Positions 31,660 to 44,500 of a DNA stretch of 64,000 nt are shown piece after piece. Origin of the DNA: Symsagittifera roscoffensis (lineage: Eukaryota > Xenacoelomorpha > Acoela > Convolutidae). Below the pieces are notes generated by a model, which saw only the letters and a program-made list of their open reading frames with translations, was not told the origin of the DNA and ran no database searches. The translations under genes and the position numbers were made by a program. Numbering within the stretch: position 1 is the stretch's first letter; each line of letters starts with the position of its first letter. The stretch lies in NCBI RefSeq assembly GCF_963678635.1, contig NC_087065.1, forward strand, positions 21,705,480-21,769,479, written 5' to 3'.

Positions 31660-32275
31660 CTATGGAGCCATGTCCTTTAAAACCGCAATTGAAGCAGCCC
31701 CGAAACACAATCAGAGAGTACTGTCACGTACCACATTTGCAACGAAAGGCTTGAGTCTCAATATCAACCCAATCAACTACGTTCTCAACTTCGACTTCCT
31801 CCTGGGAAGAGTAAATCTCAAAAACTAAGAGGATATCATCCTGTGGCACGACGTATTAAACAACACGATCACAATCCACAGACTGAACAAGAAAACAGCA
31901 GATTGCATTGGAGCCAGTTACTTCAAAGCCGCCATTGAAGCAGCCCCGAACAACTACAGAGAATACTGTCACGTATCACATTTGCAAAAACGATTCCCTT
32001 AAACATTTCATAAACCGAAAGGCAAACAAATTCAAACCCTTGAAAGACATAAGTTTAGAAGCTTGTGTAGAACAAAAAAGAGAAAGTTGAGCCTGTAAAA
32101 ATGAATAACCGGAGAAAAAGGTGCAAAACTAGGCAGACGAGGGTTCGTTGATCTGCAAAGATAAATTTGTGGATCGCTCAGACCAGGTTATTCAATGTGA
32201 TAACTTCGCTGACCACTTTTGAGCAAGACGCCTGGAGATGCCATCGGCTGTATACAAACCGTGCTTTTTGAAAAG
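31660..32275 (+). mobile_element. coding-like relic of an unidentified transposable element
   Basis: Plus-strand open frames can be chained across stops and shifts: MSFKTAIEAAPKHNQ.., EDIILWHDVLNNTITIHR, SYFKAAIEAAPNNYREYCHV and CKDKFVDRSDQVIQC. A ~75-bp segment encoding FK(T/A)AIEAAP is present twice (31,676-31,750 and 31,921-31,995), so the relic holds an internal direct repeat. I recognise no domain. It ends against the 3' end of the next element. Confidence 0.4.
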
Positions 32276-32279
32276 ACTT

Positions 32280-34350
32280 AAATTAAAAAAAAAAAATTAA
32301 TTCTATAAAATAACCAAACATTATGTACAAATATATGTGGTTCCAAAATGGAAGGTATTTGAAGAGTGCCAAGTGAATCTTTAATAATTTGATTCAACAT
32401 AGAGTGCCTGGCGAACCTCCCAGCGCTGCGAGAAAAAGACAAACCATGCCAGCCCGAGCGGTCTACTGACTTGCCGCAAACACAGACATGTTCAACGCAC
32501 AGAGGAGTCACGAGTCGAAAGCCGACCGAGATTCTGAGTTGAGAATTGGTGAGTTTTAAGCCTAGTGACTGACAGGGCAATGCATTCAACCAAGCAGCAG
32601 GAAGTTTACCCTGAAAGCACAAAAAACGCTTCTCACCCAATGTCATCAAGACTATCAAGAAGTTCGGAAGATAACATTTTGTAGATCGGAGCTGTCCAAG
32701 ACTTCTGAAGCTCAGGTTGTGACTGCACATTCTGTAACCCTGTTTTGGATGACCAAGAGGCAAAAGCCAAGGTAATTTCAGCATCATCGCTGTTGTCAAA
32801 CTTACTAAGAATGGTTTGGTTCAGCCTACCACAACCAATCGCAGACGCAAGAAATGCAGGAAGCGCGAGATGGAAAGCAGACGTCAGACAAGACCACCAG
32901 AAGAAGAAGGCAACAAAGACTGCAGCTGGCTGTTAGCATCGAGCCTAACATTGGCACATCGAGAAAGGGCGCTCACAACTAGTTTGTCGTACTCACGAAG
33001 AAGATCCTCCTCCTTGAAGCAGCAGGCAGTTCGCAAAAAGTACAACAATTTGGGCAGACTCAAACAGTCCCCAGGTTCCCATCATCAAGATACCAAAAAT
33101 TCAGAAGCGAGGAAAGGCGATCGATAATGTCCATGATTAGGTCCGAGAAGAGCGGTGGGCCCTCGGGATCCCCTTATTGGACGCCAACTTCCGACATTAT
33201 GACAAAACTCCCGAAAAATAAATAACTCGGAGTTGCGTACGATAGAACCGAGTAATTGTAAATTGCCGGTGACTTGACTTTGACGGTGTCCAGTAGTTTT
33301 TCTCGCGAGAAGGAGTTGAAAGCATTGCGGAAATCAATCTTGACGATAACAAAATCTTCCGGAAGGTCTGTAGACACCAAAGTTCTCACCGCATGCGCCG
33401 CCGCTTCAGCTCCTTTGTTACAGCCGTAGCCGAGCTGCAATGCCCATATCTAGTCTTGCGATTAGTTTTCTCAGTAATTCCCGCACACTTAGAGACAAGT
33501 CACCGCAAGGTGTTGTCTACAGCGATAGGGCGCACACCACCATCTTTTTTACCGAGCGCAAACAGGTTTACAGAGAAAAAGTACGGTCTCAAGCATTGAG
33601 GAATGTTCGCTGACGCAACAAGGTTCACAAACTGAGCAAGCCTGGCTAGAAGATTTTTACCAAGTTCCCCAGTGGCGGGCGAAATGAAGTCCTTCAAAAT
33701 CAGTGGAGTCAATTTATCGGGACCCCCGGCGGAACCGGAAGGGAAAGAGAGAATGCACTTTTTAACCAGTTGACTTTCAACTTGAAAGGATTCATCAATA
33801 AAAACATTATGGGAAGTTTGGTGTTCACTGGTTGGGTGTTTCTGTTTCAGTTTTTTTAGTGTTTCCTCATTGATTGGGGAAAACGTGTCATCCAAAGACG
33901 CAATTCGAACAGCGGCTTTTATGTTTCCGTCATTGATCTTCATGCTGACAGCTTTAGCCCTAACTTCGTTGTCACTGAGCTTCTTATTGGGTTTAGTTGG
34001 AACTGAAACGATCTCAGGCAGACGTAAACCGAAAGATGCAATGCGCTTATTCACTTCCGAAGCCAAAGACTTCCGGTGTTTCTTGCCCGTCCTCTTCGGT
34101 TGCTCAAGACAGGAAAAAGCAATAAGATGGAGATTGCACCAGTTATTCTCGGACGATGGGTCATCAATTACTGCTTTCAATTTGGAAGAGAGAAGCTCTG
34201 CAAGTTGGTTTCTAGATCCCTTGGGTACGCGTTTCAAGGTGCGTTTACCAACTTTTGTGATCTCTAGAAGACTATTCAACTTTCTAGTGGACGGTGCCGC
34301 TTTCAAATCTAAATTACTCATAAGTTCAAGACAACCGTGCTTTAACAACT
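32280..34350 (-). mobile_element. R2-like (restriction-like-endonuclease class) non-LTR retrotransposon, broken
   Basis: Minus strand, about 2.1 kb. The N-terminal half (34,348-33,500) carries an open frame with RIPKGSR-like and FPSGSAGGPDKLTP motifs and KKDGGVRPIAV. It is followed by TGA where CGA (Arg) is expected in LR-R-LVSKCA, then a shift. The palm continues in QLGYGCNKGAEAAAHA and KIDFRNAFNS. TAA replaces a Gln codon just before GDPEGPPLFSD. The catalytic motif FWYLDDG is intact near 33,085. The thumb is partly deleted: PKLLYFLRTACCF follows almost directly. The 3' part holds PAAWLNALPCQSLGL, then a zinc-knuckle-like CVCG..H..S segment and HSMLNQIIKDSL. It stops before any PD-(D/E)xK endonuclease, so it is 3'-truncated. 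Assignment to the endonuclease class rests on this C-terminal layout. Confidence 0.75.
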
Positions 34351-34599
34351 ATACAGTGGAAGCCAAAAAACGCATGAGAGACGCAAGCGCAAAGTGAAAA
34401 AAAAACTGGAGATACATCAAAATGAAAAGCGGCCAAGCCAAAACCGTTAGTTCGGTAAAAAGTCCGATGGACGACTTCTATAAGAAGGAAAAGTCTGATA
34501 ACACACTGTTGTTATAAATATTGTACGTCGTTACTTTCCGCTCTTGATAGTTTTCTTTTTTCTACATTATTATCAACACTTGCGTCTGGTCTGCTGCCT

Positions 34600-35995
34600 G
34601 GAAATGTTCTTTTGTTTTTCCAATTCTGATGTCTGGGTCTCCTAATGATTTTACAAACAACAGAGCTATCAGTATCGTACACCCCCTTGGTTTACTTTTT
34701 GACAAAAGTTCTCTTCTTCTTGGAATATATCCAAAGGTTCGAAATTATTTGTCAAACTCTCAGCATGGTTTCAGAAAACAACGATCAACTGTAACACTTG
34801 TTTCATGATGAAGTGTACCACACTAGTGATTTTAACAATCCTACTGCTGCTGTTTATTTTGAGTTTTAAAAAGCTTTTCATTCTGTTCGTCGTAATATCA
34901 ATTTGAACAAGCTATCAATATATGGGTTTTATCATGATTTTTTGTTACTTTTTTTGTCGTACCTCTGTAACCGATCACATTGTGTTCGTATAAATGCGCA
35001 CATTTCTAATCCACGTGCTGTTACTAGTGGCATTCCTCAAGGCAGCATCTTTGGGCTGCTTCTTTTTCTTCTTTTTATCAAAGATCTGCCAGAAAGCTTA
35101 GAATTTTCCGTTGTTATTTGTTCGCTGACGATTCAAAGTTGTTTTCTACTGATATTACTTCTCTACAGTATGATATTGATTCTTTTACAAACTGGTGTAC
35201 TGCAAATAATTTATTAATCACTCAGGATAAGTGCAGTCTCAATGTTTTCTGCTCGTCATGTGATGGTCAACAACCAGGACATAACTGCCTCAAATGTAGT
35301 ATAGACCTGAGTTTACTTGTCTCTGATGACTTGAACCGGTTGACACATATCAATAGTAAGCTGTTCTCATGTAACAAGTCACTTCATTAAATTAAATGCA
35401 CATTTTCTTTCACTATCTCTCAATCGACCAACCTCATGTTTGTTCAAGAGTACTCACCACGCTCATGTTTATCAAGGGTGTCAATTTTTATGCATCCCCT
35501 ATTTGGTTTCCTTCATTATGTTATATCCGAAAACTTGGAAAATTCAATCGAAAATGTCTGAAATGGGTTATTAGTTCAATGCCCTATAAAGACCAGTTAC
35601 TTCTCCCGAAATTTTACATGGTCTTACAGAGCTGCCGTTTTCTGTGTATTTCTTTTTTAAGGTGACGACCAGCCGGAAGACCACTATAATCTCCACAATT
35701 CAAACAGCAAAGAACTGGCAGACCAAGAAGTTCTTCTTTAATCGCGTTGAGAAATCCGTCAATGAGTTGATCCGTCTTGGTGTAGACATCTTTGCTCCCC
35801 TCGAGTCTTTCAAGAGAAGAGTCAAGGAACTTCTTTTCGAGAGAACTGTGTCAACCTGTGATCAACTGAACTCTTTTTCATGGTTCTTGAAGTGCACCTG
35901 TTCAAACTGTCGATCTTGACTTTATGTTTTTGATTTTATTTTTGCCTTTATTTTTTTAAGGGAATGAATTCTTTCATCATCATCATCACCATCAA
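34600..35995 (+). mobile_element. LINE relic with (CAT)n-type 3' tail
   Basis: Reverse-transcriptase motifs in order, in shifting frames. NDFTNNRA-like text and QHGFRKQRST are followed by VYFEF*KAFHSVR (34,850). Next come NKLSIYGF, SGIPQGSIFGLLLFLLFIKDLPE (35,022-35,100) and FADDSKLF with intact catalytic aspartates (35,118, a new frame). A C-terminal VNELIRLGVDIFAPLESFKRR segment follows, and the element ends in CATCATCATCATCACCAT near 35,975. CR1/L2-like elements end in such short tandem repeats. Several frameshifts and stops make it inactive. Confidence 0.75.
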
Positions 35996-35999
35996 GTCC

Positions 36000-37389
36000 C
36001 CAGAAAGAAACTAAAATACATGAAAGAGCGGCGAAATCAAGACAAAACCCGAATTCAACCGCTCTGCTACATTATAGACCTTGATGCAACAAAAAACAGA
36101 ATTTACTCGACTTGCCAAAAAACTTGAAAAGGAGCTGAATGTCGAACTCCAACTTCGACCGTTGAGAATCACACTGGTCACCTCAGAGAACGTCGAACTC
36201 ATGATGAATTAGTAAAAAAAAAGTTCAAGTATGCTTTTGAAGCCACTAAAAGTTTTCCCTAACAGGAGCTTGCAAGAACGGGACAGTTTTTGATTTCTAG
36301 ACCAGAAGGCAAAAAACTCAATAGCAGAGGAGCCCGAATTTTATACATACAGTCAGAGGAAACAAACAGAATCATCAGAGTAACGAAAATTAAAAAATTC
36401 GAGAGAAAACTGATCAGCAAAGTAAACGTTGAGCAGTTTGAGCTCTGGTTCGGCATTTTTTGACACTCTGGTTACCAGAATATGTATTGAGTTGAAAAGA
36501 CTACAACAGCAGGCAAATACACAACCGCAAACAAAAGTAATTACTAAAGTGAAACCACAAAAAATCACTTATTACGTGGAGTGCAACCTAGAACAAACTA
36601 GACAGCTATAGCTTGAATCCCGAAAACACGAATCCAATTGAAATGGGCAGAGGAAAACTATTGTATATCCAGAGGTTTATTGACGAAGCAGAAAGAAAAG
36701 AAACCTCAGGGTTCGAAGAAATACAATTGTACAATCTGCTACTGAAAAAAAAGCAACGCTATGTTTGTTTCAGTTAACAGAAGCCCATAATATCTCTCTG
36801 ACAACAACATCAAGTTAAACACTTTTCTAAGAACCATTTGGTTGACTCGATCTAGGTAAGTAAGAAGAAGTTATAAAAGATTTGAAAGAAAATTCAGCCA
36901 AAGACTAGTACCTGAAACCACTGTCAGGCCTATGCGAGTGACAAACCACAATGAAGTATAAATACTATATCTCCTACTAACCGCCAAGACTCTTGAACCG
37001 TCAAACATTGACTAAGTCTCCCTATTGGGAAAGGCGGTCAAGTAGTTATACAATAAATTTAAGTTCCGCACTGAGATTTTAAGTCAAAAAAAAATTGAAG
37101 AGCAACAGAGGGAGCTACGCTGAGCTGAGCTCCGAATTTCAACACCAGATCAACTATGAAGAGTCATGAACTCTGCAAGACAACTGAGAAAAACTTAAGA
37201 TCATGCTAGGTGCTTCAAGGGAAAAACACGTTCTAAAGTAATTATTCAACTCTAGCAAAATGAGCTGGCGATGAACAACAAAGTCAGGCAATTAAAATTA
37301 CAAAAACTGGGAAAATTTTAAATGAGAAAACACATTGGAATTAGGAGATCTATGGCAAAAACCGGAACATAGTAAAAAAAAATTGAAAC
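36000..37389 (+). mobile_element. coding-like relic, unidentified (probable element ORF)
   Basis: Plus-strand segments read as protein across stops and shifts: LARTGQFLISRPEGKKLNSR (36,266), GARILYIQSEETNRIIRV, FERKLISKVNVEQFELWFGI (36,400-36,458), QKITYYVECNLEQT and GRGKLLYIQRFIDEAERKET (36,642). The composition is protein-like and the breaks are evenly spread, as in a dead ORF. No family recognised. It could be the ORF upstream of the LINE that follows, or a separate element. 36,800-37,389 shows nothing clear. Confidence 0.35.
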
Positions 37390-38530
37390 ACAACATTAGT
37401 CTTAAACAAGAAAGAAAAAAGTGTTTAAAATCTTTACCAAAAAAAGTACTGGAAAAAGGTTAGAAAGAAATTGAATGTAATTGAGACCACAACTGCAACC
37501 AAGGGAAAAAATTATGAGCACGAAACGATGAGGAAAAAACTGAGGAGGCCTTATCAAATTGTTTCAGCTCAGTTTTTTATAGAAACTCTAGGCGACTTGG
37601 ATGTTGAAAAAAAAGTCAGAATAAACAAAAATCAGATTACCTGTTCCTCACCAAACAGTTAAATTTGAAAAAGTTTTTCTGATCTAAACATCACAAATTC
37701 AATGAGACCAGAGAATCTGCACCCACGGACTGTGAATGAAACTCGAAATAAAAATGCTGTAACTTTGAATAATGATTTCAAAAATCAAAGGAACTTGCTA
37801 AAACTCTCGAAGACTGCAGATGTGCAATTGTCACGGCGGTACACAAAAAGGACTCAAAGAGCAATCGATTTTTGAAATTTGTGAAAAATTTAATACACCA
37901 GTCATTTTTGAATCTAACAGAGAAAATCATGGCGACCCTCAGCAAAACCTTTTAAGACCACATCTAGAATATGCCAAACAATTGTGGAACCCGTTCCTGA
38001 AAAAAGACAAAGTATAGATTGAAAAAGATCAGCGAAGGGCAACCAGATTAATCCAAAGATTATGCAACTCAGCTTACTATAGAAGAATGAAATTTTTGAA
38101 GCCTTCTAGCCCGGAGTAGAGTAAAAGACGTGATTGTATGATCGAATTACGCAAAATTTTGAACTGTGTCTAAGATTTAACAGCAACTGCAGCAGTGCTT
38201 ACAATGAATGAGAAGCGTTCTCGTGCAAACTGATAACTAGACAGCCACGAGTTTATATACAAGTTAATTTTTTCTCTATAACCGCCATAAATTACTGGAA
38301 CTCATCTCCAGAGTGTATAACTTTCAGAGTTCATACCATTTTTTTCGAACCGAGGCTGGATAGACACTGTGAGAACCATATGTTTGATACATGCTTTGTC
38401 GAATGACGAATTGGGTGACCACAGAGGGAGCTGATCAACAAAGGCTGAGCATCCTATAGACCAGAAGGTACCTGTGTATCTGTGTACAATCGAAACAAAA
38501 CTGTATACATGAACTCGTTGATCTCCTGTC
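37390..38530 (+). mobile_element. CR1-like LINE relic with internal deletion
   Basis: NDEEKTEEALSNCFSSVFY near 37,530 corresponds to the linker before the reverse transcriptase, and RCAIVTAVHKKDSKSN near 37,820 to the conserved first RT block. The central palm is missing. The sequence jumps to LLRPHLEYAKQLWNPFLKKD (37,950) and QRRATRLIQRL, then TAINYWNSSPECI near 38,280, which are the CR1-type C-terminal signatures. Stops and shifts throughout. Confidence 0.7.
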
Positions 38531-39175
38531 AGGGAATAAAGAAAACTCTACTCAAGCACTGAGTTTCTGTTTAGGCCAGCTGCGAACAGTCTGATTGGAC
38601 TCGGGTCTGACTTTTTTTAGAAGTTGTTCCCGCATTTGAGTTTTCAACTCTTCCATATTTTGACATTTTGAAAAAAATATGCATGACAGGGTCGATTCGA
38701 AACACAAAACAGCAAGTGATTGTCTTAATTAACTTTTTCAGAAGTACAAATTCTTTTTACATAGGTTTTTTTGATATTCGAACCACAACAATAAGTGCAA
38801 TTGCAATAAATTAGCGAGGAAAATGGAAACACTTTGACAATAGCCAACTTTTTCATCAGAATCAATCATTGCTTGTCACAGTGTATATTTCCGTATAAAA
38901 TCGTCAAATATTAGACCTGAAATTACGAATCAAGTTTAATCCAAACATAACTTTTACATGTTTCCCCTATTTTTTGCGTAGGCGCGGATGAGACAGTAGT
39001 AGAGACCTTTCAGTCGTCTGAAAAAGTTGTCGTCTGTTTTTTACAATCGACTTTCTCATGTTTGAAATTTGCCTCCTGGTGGTTGTCAGATGAGTTTGTA
39101 GGCTACAGGAGACTTCCAGATCACCCTTACATCGTACTGACTTTCGAGCAGGACTATGAGTCTTAGCTTATCGTG
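38531..39175. other. intergenic, nothing recognised
   Basis: AT-rich DNA between two LINE relics of opposite orientation. No gene or repeat identified. Confidence 0.4.
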
Positions 39176-39179
39176 CATT

Positions 39180-39915
39180 TCAATATAGAAATGTTCAGAT
39201 CAAGAAGATTGTGGTCCAGCAGTTTTTCAGTACAACATCTATCATACCCAATAAACAGTTTCATCACTTTTTTGAACTCTTCCGAGCTGTTCCATATTTG
39301 ATCTGCTAGGAGCTCATGCTTGGGAAACGTGGCTTACTATGGGTTTTACATACCCAGTTTATGCATTTAGCTTGGTGGCTATAGTGCATTGCTTTGTGAG
39401 ACTACGTTTAACTTGGAAAGATCAGTACTGATGCCTTGGGTTGTCCGACGAGTGCAAATTTCGTTCCATGTGAGCTTGTTAGATATCATACCCCTCAAGT
39501 CACGTTGGAAGTATACTGAGGCCAAATGTTTTTTCTGTAGAGTTGCTTTTAGACAATCACTGACGTTGAGGAGAAATGATTTTTTGATGTTGGTGTGCAA
39601 TTTGTTTGCCTATTACTTTTCATTTTTCACATTTGCAGTGTCAGGGGAAGGTCGGTTCAGTAATCAACGATGTCTATGTCTTCGATGGTTTCAGGGAGAT
39701 TATTAATGAGTAAAAGATGGAGCAGTGGGTCGGAGGTTGAACCGTGCGGAAATCCGATGTTGACTTCTCTCAGGTTTCAGCTGCATTCTTCAATCCTAAC
39801 GGGTTGCTTCCTGTCAAATGATTAAAAGTATATCAGGAATAGCTTAAGCAGTATATCGTGGCGTAAAACATCGAATGCACTGGCATAAACCGAGAAAAAA
39901 TACTGCACGTCTTTG
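39180..39915 (-). mobile_element. LINE reverse-transcriptase relic (minus strand)
   Basis: On the minus strand, FSVYASAFDVLRHDILLKL (near 39,895-39,840) is a decayed DFSKAFD..DHDILL motif. VNIGFPHGSTSDPLLHLLLI and NNLPE (39,760-39,700) are a decayed GVPQGS.LGPLLF..YINDLP. Then LTWNEICTRRTTQGIS (39,480) follows in the position of the LKW..H....KK block. Catalytic residues are not recoverable. It is strongly degenerate. Confidence 0.6.
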
Positions 39916-41558
39916 TTTTTGTACGTCCAGCAAGTTTTTGTACGTCGTACTGCTGATTTTTTAATTTGTAAATTCGGTCAAGCGAGAGAAGAAGTTAACT
40001 TGTGGTTGATCGTCGTTTCCGAAGTCCATGTCATCTTTTGTGTTGTCTATGTTTGTTTCAAAGTAGAGTTTTTGAAGTTTTCGTGATTTCTATCTTTCGT
40101 TTTAATGTAGATTGCTGTTAATCTTTCGTTTTAATTTAGAGTTTGTCAAGTTTTTTGAGCAAATAAAAATTAGAGTAATTTCGACATTGTTTTCTTCATC
40201 GAACACTGAAGCTACACTGATTTTGCATAGTTAAGGAAAACTGTTAAGATAAGTTTGATAGGTTAGCATGAGTGATTTTCCCAGTGTTTTGCCAGATGAC
40301 TTCAGAATTGTCTTCCCCAGTGTCTCATTGACATTAAGCTGCAACATTATTCCGCTGGCCTGACCTTGGTCAACAATAATTATGTTGAGCTCACTTTTAT
40401 CGATTTTGATTTCACTTTGATATTTATTTGTTGATGTATTGGTTCCGTTTTTATCAGTTAGTGGTATTGCTGGGGTCTTACGTTTGCATTTGAGTTATGT
40501 TTGATTTTTATTGAGAGTTGTTACCATCAGGACCATTTTCTATTCGGCTGAGTCATCTTCAGATATATTTTAAAAGTCTTTTTCATTTTTTGATCTTAAA
40601 CTTTTCTTCAAAAACTTATTTTTCTTCTTGTTTCTGGTCGAATCCTACTCAATAGAAAGGAAGAAATTGGAGAATTTGAGATCCATGTGTGCATTTTTGT
40701 TCAATGTTTTGTTAGTTTAGGTAACAACAAGTAAACACCCACAGCCGTTCGTACTTTTACCTAAAGTTTACCTTCGCATTTTTAATTCAATATGGGATAA
40801 ACAGTTCCGATCAAACGTTATGATTGTGACAAACGGTTTAATGTAAGATAAGTACTTGTAAGTGTATCTTGAATTTTGCCGTCGATTTGATATTGTGTGA
40901 TTATTTATGGATGTTCGCATAGAAACACGTCTTTTTGAGTTGCCGCATGTTGCAAAAGATTTATTATAGTTAATTTTTTCTTCAAATTGCTCAATCAACT
41001 TTAGGTTTTTTATCCTTATTAAATTTAACTATCAAATTCTATTGTTTAGATTTTCCATTATCTTGCGTTCGTTTTTTTTTTGTTTTTCAGATTGATAAAT
41101 TATTAAGTTTGTGTTTCAAGTTGAACAAGGATTTGACTTTTGCACCCTTGCTATATTTTCGGATTGCAATTTTGAATCCAATTTGTTAGTTTTGCAACGA
41201 AATGCTTAAACGTAATGACAATCCACTCAGGAAAAATGTGCAGATGCATAATGACAAAAGCATTCGTAAATAAATGGTTCATCTCACTGGTTAATGAAAC
41301 TTAAATAAATTTATTTCCTGAAAACTTTTTTGTTTTCTCCCGATTTTGATGGTTTTTTTTTGTGTTTTATTTTTGGAACAAACTTTAGAATCAAGTAGAT
41401 TCCAAAGCCTCCCAAATTTAAGAGCTCATTTGTATTCTTCAACGGATAGTACTACGCAGTTCTTTTTATTCAATGGGAAAGAAAAACTAGCCAGCCGTGA
41501 GGTAAACAAGACTGCTCGTAACAAGGCGAAGACATGAATGTTCGACTGCCTTTTAAGG
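39916..41558. other. T-rich intergenic DNA, no gene seen
   Basis: No convincing coding sequence. The plus strand is unusually T-rich over most of 39,900-41,400, unlike the A-rich plus strand of 2-9 kb. A short repeat (ATCTTTCGTTTTAAT.TAGA) occurs at 40,092 and 40,120. Confidence 0.4.
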
Positions 41559-41559
41559 T

Positions 41560-44500
41560 CTATGGAGCAGTGATAACATGAAAAAATTTAAAAGTAATAA
41601 AATAAATTTAAACATTAAAAAAATATCTGAGATTCCCCCACACTCAACAAAACCCTCCCACACGTCAAATTAAGTACAAAGTGATAGATTTTGCTTCTAT
41701 CAACAAATCAATTATGGCAAATAAGCTTCCTTGAACCGATTTGGAACAATTTCTCAGATGGAATAAACCTCGCTTACGCGTTAATAGCGCGAAATATCTC
41801 GCACGTTAATATAGTCCAAATTGGCTAAAATGGCTATGTTTAAACCCCAATAACTTTACGGAAACTGATCACAGGTAAAATATCTTTTCAAATTCAAGTT
41901 CAAGACGATAATACCTTTCGAATGATAAAAAAAAAATTCGTCAAAAATGACTAGTTAAAAAGTCGAAATTTGTCTGAAGAAAAAAAAACCCACCCCGAGC
42001 TCAAATATTCCGTTACTTTGGTTACAAAAGTCGGAATAAAAATTTGAGAAAACATAAAACTACGGCTTGAGCTTTAAAAACTGGATGCAATGAAACCAAC
42101 TCGCATCTAACATCAATTAGGACATGTTTAAAAAATCAGGTTAATCAGGTTTAATTTAGAAAAGCAATTGAAAGAAAGCAAATGGTTGGCTCTAGTGTGG
42201 GGGATTCAGGTGGAACGGTTTAACCCAGTGATTATTATCACGTTTTCAACCTATATTTTTGGTTTTAGAGCGTGTTTTGTTATCAATTCGTTTTTCTAAT
42301 GTATTTTGAAATCGAAGCGAAACAAGGAAGGTGAAAAATATCCATTTTTTTTTGTTATTTTCTACTTTTATATAATCCATTAAAATGGACTTCAAATAAA
42401 ATATAATGCGTAAAATTTTTGCGAGAAAAATAGATTTAGTTGTCTAAGCGTAACATGTGAATCGATTATATTGATAAAATTTTAGACCAAAAGTTCATTA
42501 AAATCAATTTTTTTTTTCAATTTTCTCAGATGCGGTTTTTAAATAACCAATTTTTGAGTAGATTTTTGGAAAAAAATTGTATTCTGTTTGATTTCCTGCA
42601 ATCAAGATTTAGTGTTTTCATAGTCTCTTAGTTTCTCTGGAATGTGATTTATTTCAGAGGTAAAACAGGATTTGAAGGAATGCCGTCGCCGCATAAAAAA
42701 TATATTGAAAAAATTCGAAAAATTGAATCTTGGCATTCTTGTTCCAAAATTTTTAATAAAAATTATTCAGAATCGGGAGACCAGAAAGCATTTTGTACAG
42801 CTCACCACATGAACTAATAGAAGGCGGTTGCTCTCTTCTGGTCGAGTTGATCAGTTAAAAAAGAAAAGCATCAGTTTCAAATCATAGAACAAAGCACGAT
42901 TAAAATCGAAGCATTTGTCTACAGATAATAGTAATAAAATAAATTTAAAAATTAAAAAAAGATCTGAGATTCCCCCATACTCGAAATTCCCCCCACACGT
43001 CAAATTAAGTACAAAGTGATAGATTTTGCTTCTATCAACAAATCAATTATGGCATATAAGCTTCCTTGAACCGATTTGGAACGATTTCTCAGATGGATTA
43101 AACCTCGCTTACGCGTTAATAGCGCGAAATAACTCGAACGTTAAAATAGTCCAAATTGGCTAAAATGGCTATGTTTAAACCCCAATAAATTTACGAAAAC
43201 TGATCACAGGTGAAATATCTTTTCAAATTCAAATTCAAGACGATAATACCTTTCGAATGATATAAAAAAAAATTCCGTCAAAAATGACTAGTTAAAAAGG
43301 CGAAATTTGTCTGAAGAAAAAAAACCCACCCCGAGCTCAAGTACTCCGTTACTTTCGTTTCAAAAGTCGGAATAAAAATTTGAGAAAACATAAAACTACG
43401 GCTTAAGCTTTAAAAACTGGATGCAATGAAACCAACTCGCATCTAACATCAATTAGGAAATGTTTAAAAAATCAGGTTAATCAGGTTTAATTTAGAAAAG
43501 CAATTGAGAGAAAGCAAATGATTGGCTCTAGTGTGGGGTATTCAGGTGGAATGGTTTAACCCAGTGATTATTATCACGTTTTTAACCTATATTTTTGGTT
43601 TTAGAGCGTGTTTTGTTATCAATTCGTTTTTCTAATGTTTTTTGAAATCGAAGCGAAACAAGGAAGGTGAAAAATATCCAATTTTTTTTGTTATTTTCTA
43701 CTTTTATATAATCCATTAAAATGGACTTCAAATATAATATATGATGCGTAAAATTTTTGCAAGAAAAATGGATTTAGTTGTCTAAGCGTAACATGTGAAT
43801 CGATTATATTGATAAAATTTTAGACCAAAAGTTCATTAAAATCAATTTTTTTTTTCAATTTTCTCAGAAGCGGGTTTTTGAATAACCAATTTTTGAGTAG
43901 TTTTGTGGAACAAAATTGTTTTCTTTTTGATTTCCTGCAATCAAGATTTAGTATTTTCATAGTCTCTTAGTTTCTCTGGAATGTGATTTATTTCAGAGGG
44001 AAACCAGGATTTGAAGGAATGCCGTCGCCGCATAAAAAAATATATTGAAAAAATTCGAAAAATTGAATCTTGGCATTCTTGTTCCAAAATTTTTAATAAA
44101 AATTATACAGAATCGGGAGACCAGAAAGCATTTTGTACAGCTCACCACATGAACTAATAGACAGCGGTTGCTCTCTTCTGGTCGAGTTGATCCGTTAAAA
44201 AAGAAAAGCATCAGTTTCAAATCATACAACAAAGCACGATTAAAATCGAAGCACTTGTCTACAGATAATAGTAATAAAATAAATTTAAAAATTAAAAAAA
44301 TATCTGAGATTCCCCCATACTCGAAATTCCCCCCACACGTCAAATTAAGTACAAAGTGATAGATTTTGCTTCTATCAACAAATCAATTATGGCATATAAG
44401 CTTCCTTGAACCGATTTGGAACGATTTCTCAGATGGATTAAACCTCGCTTACGCGTTAATAGCGCAAAATAACTCGAACGTTAAAATAGTCCAAATTGGC

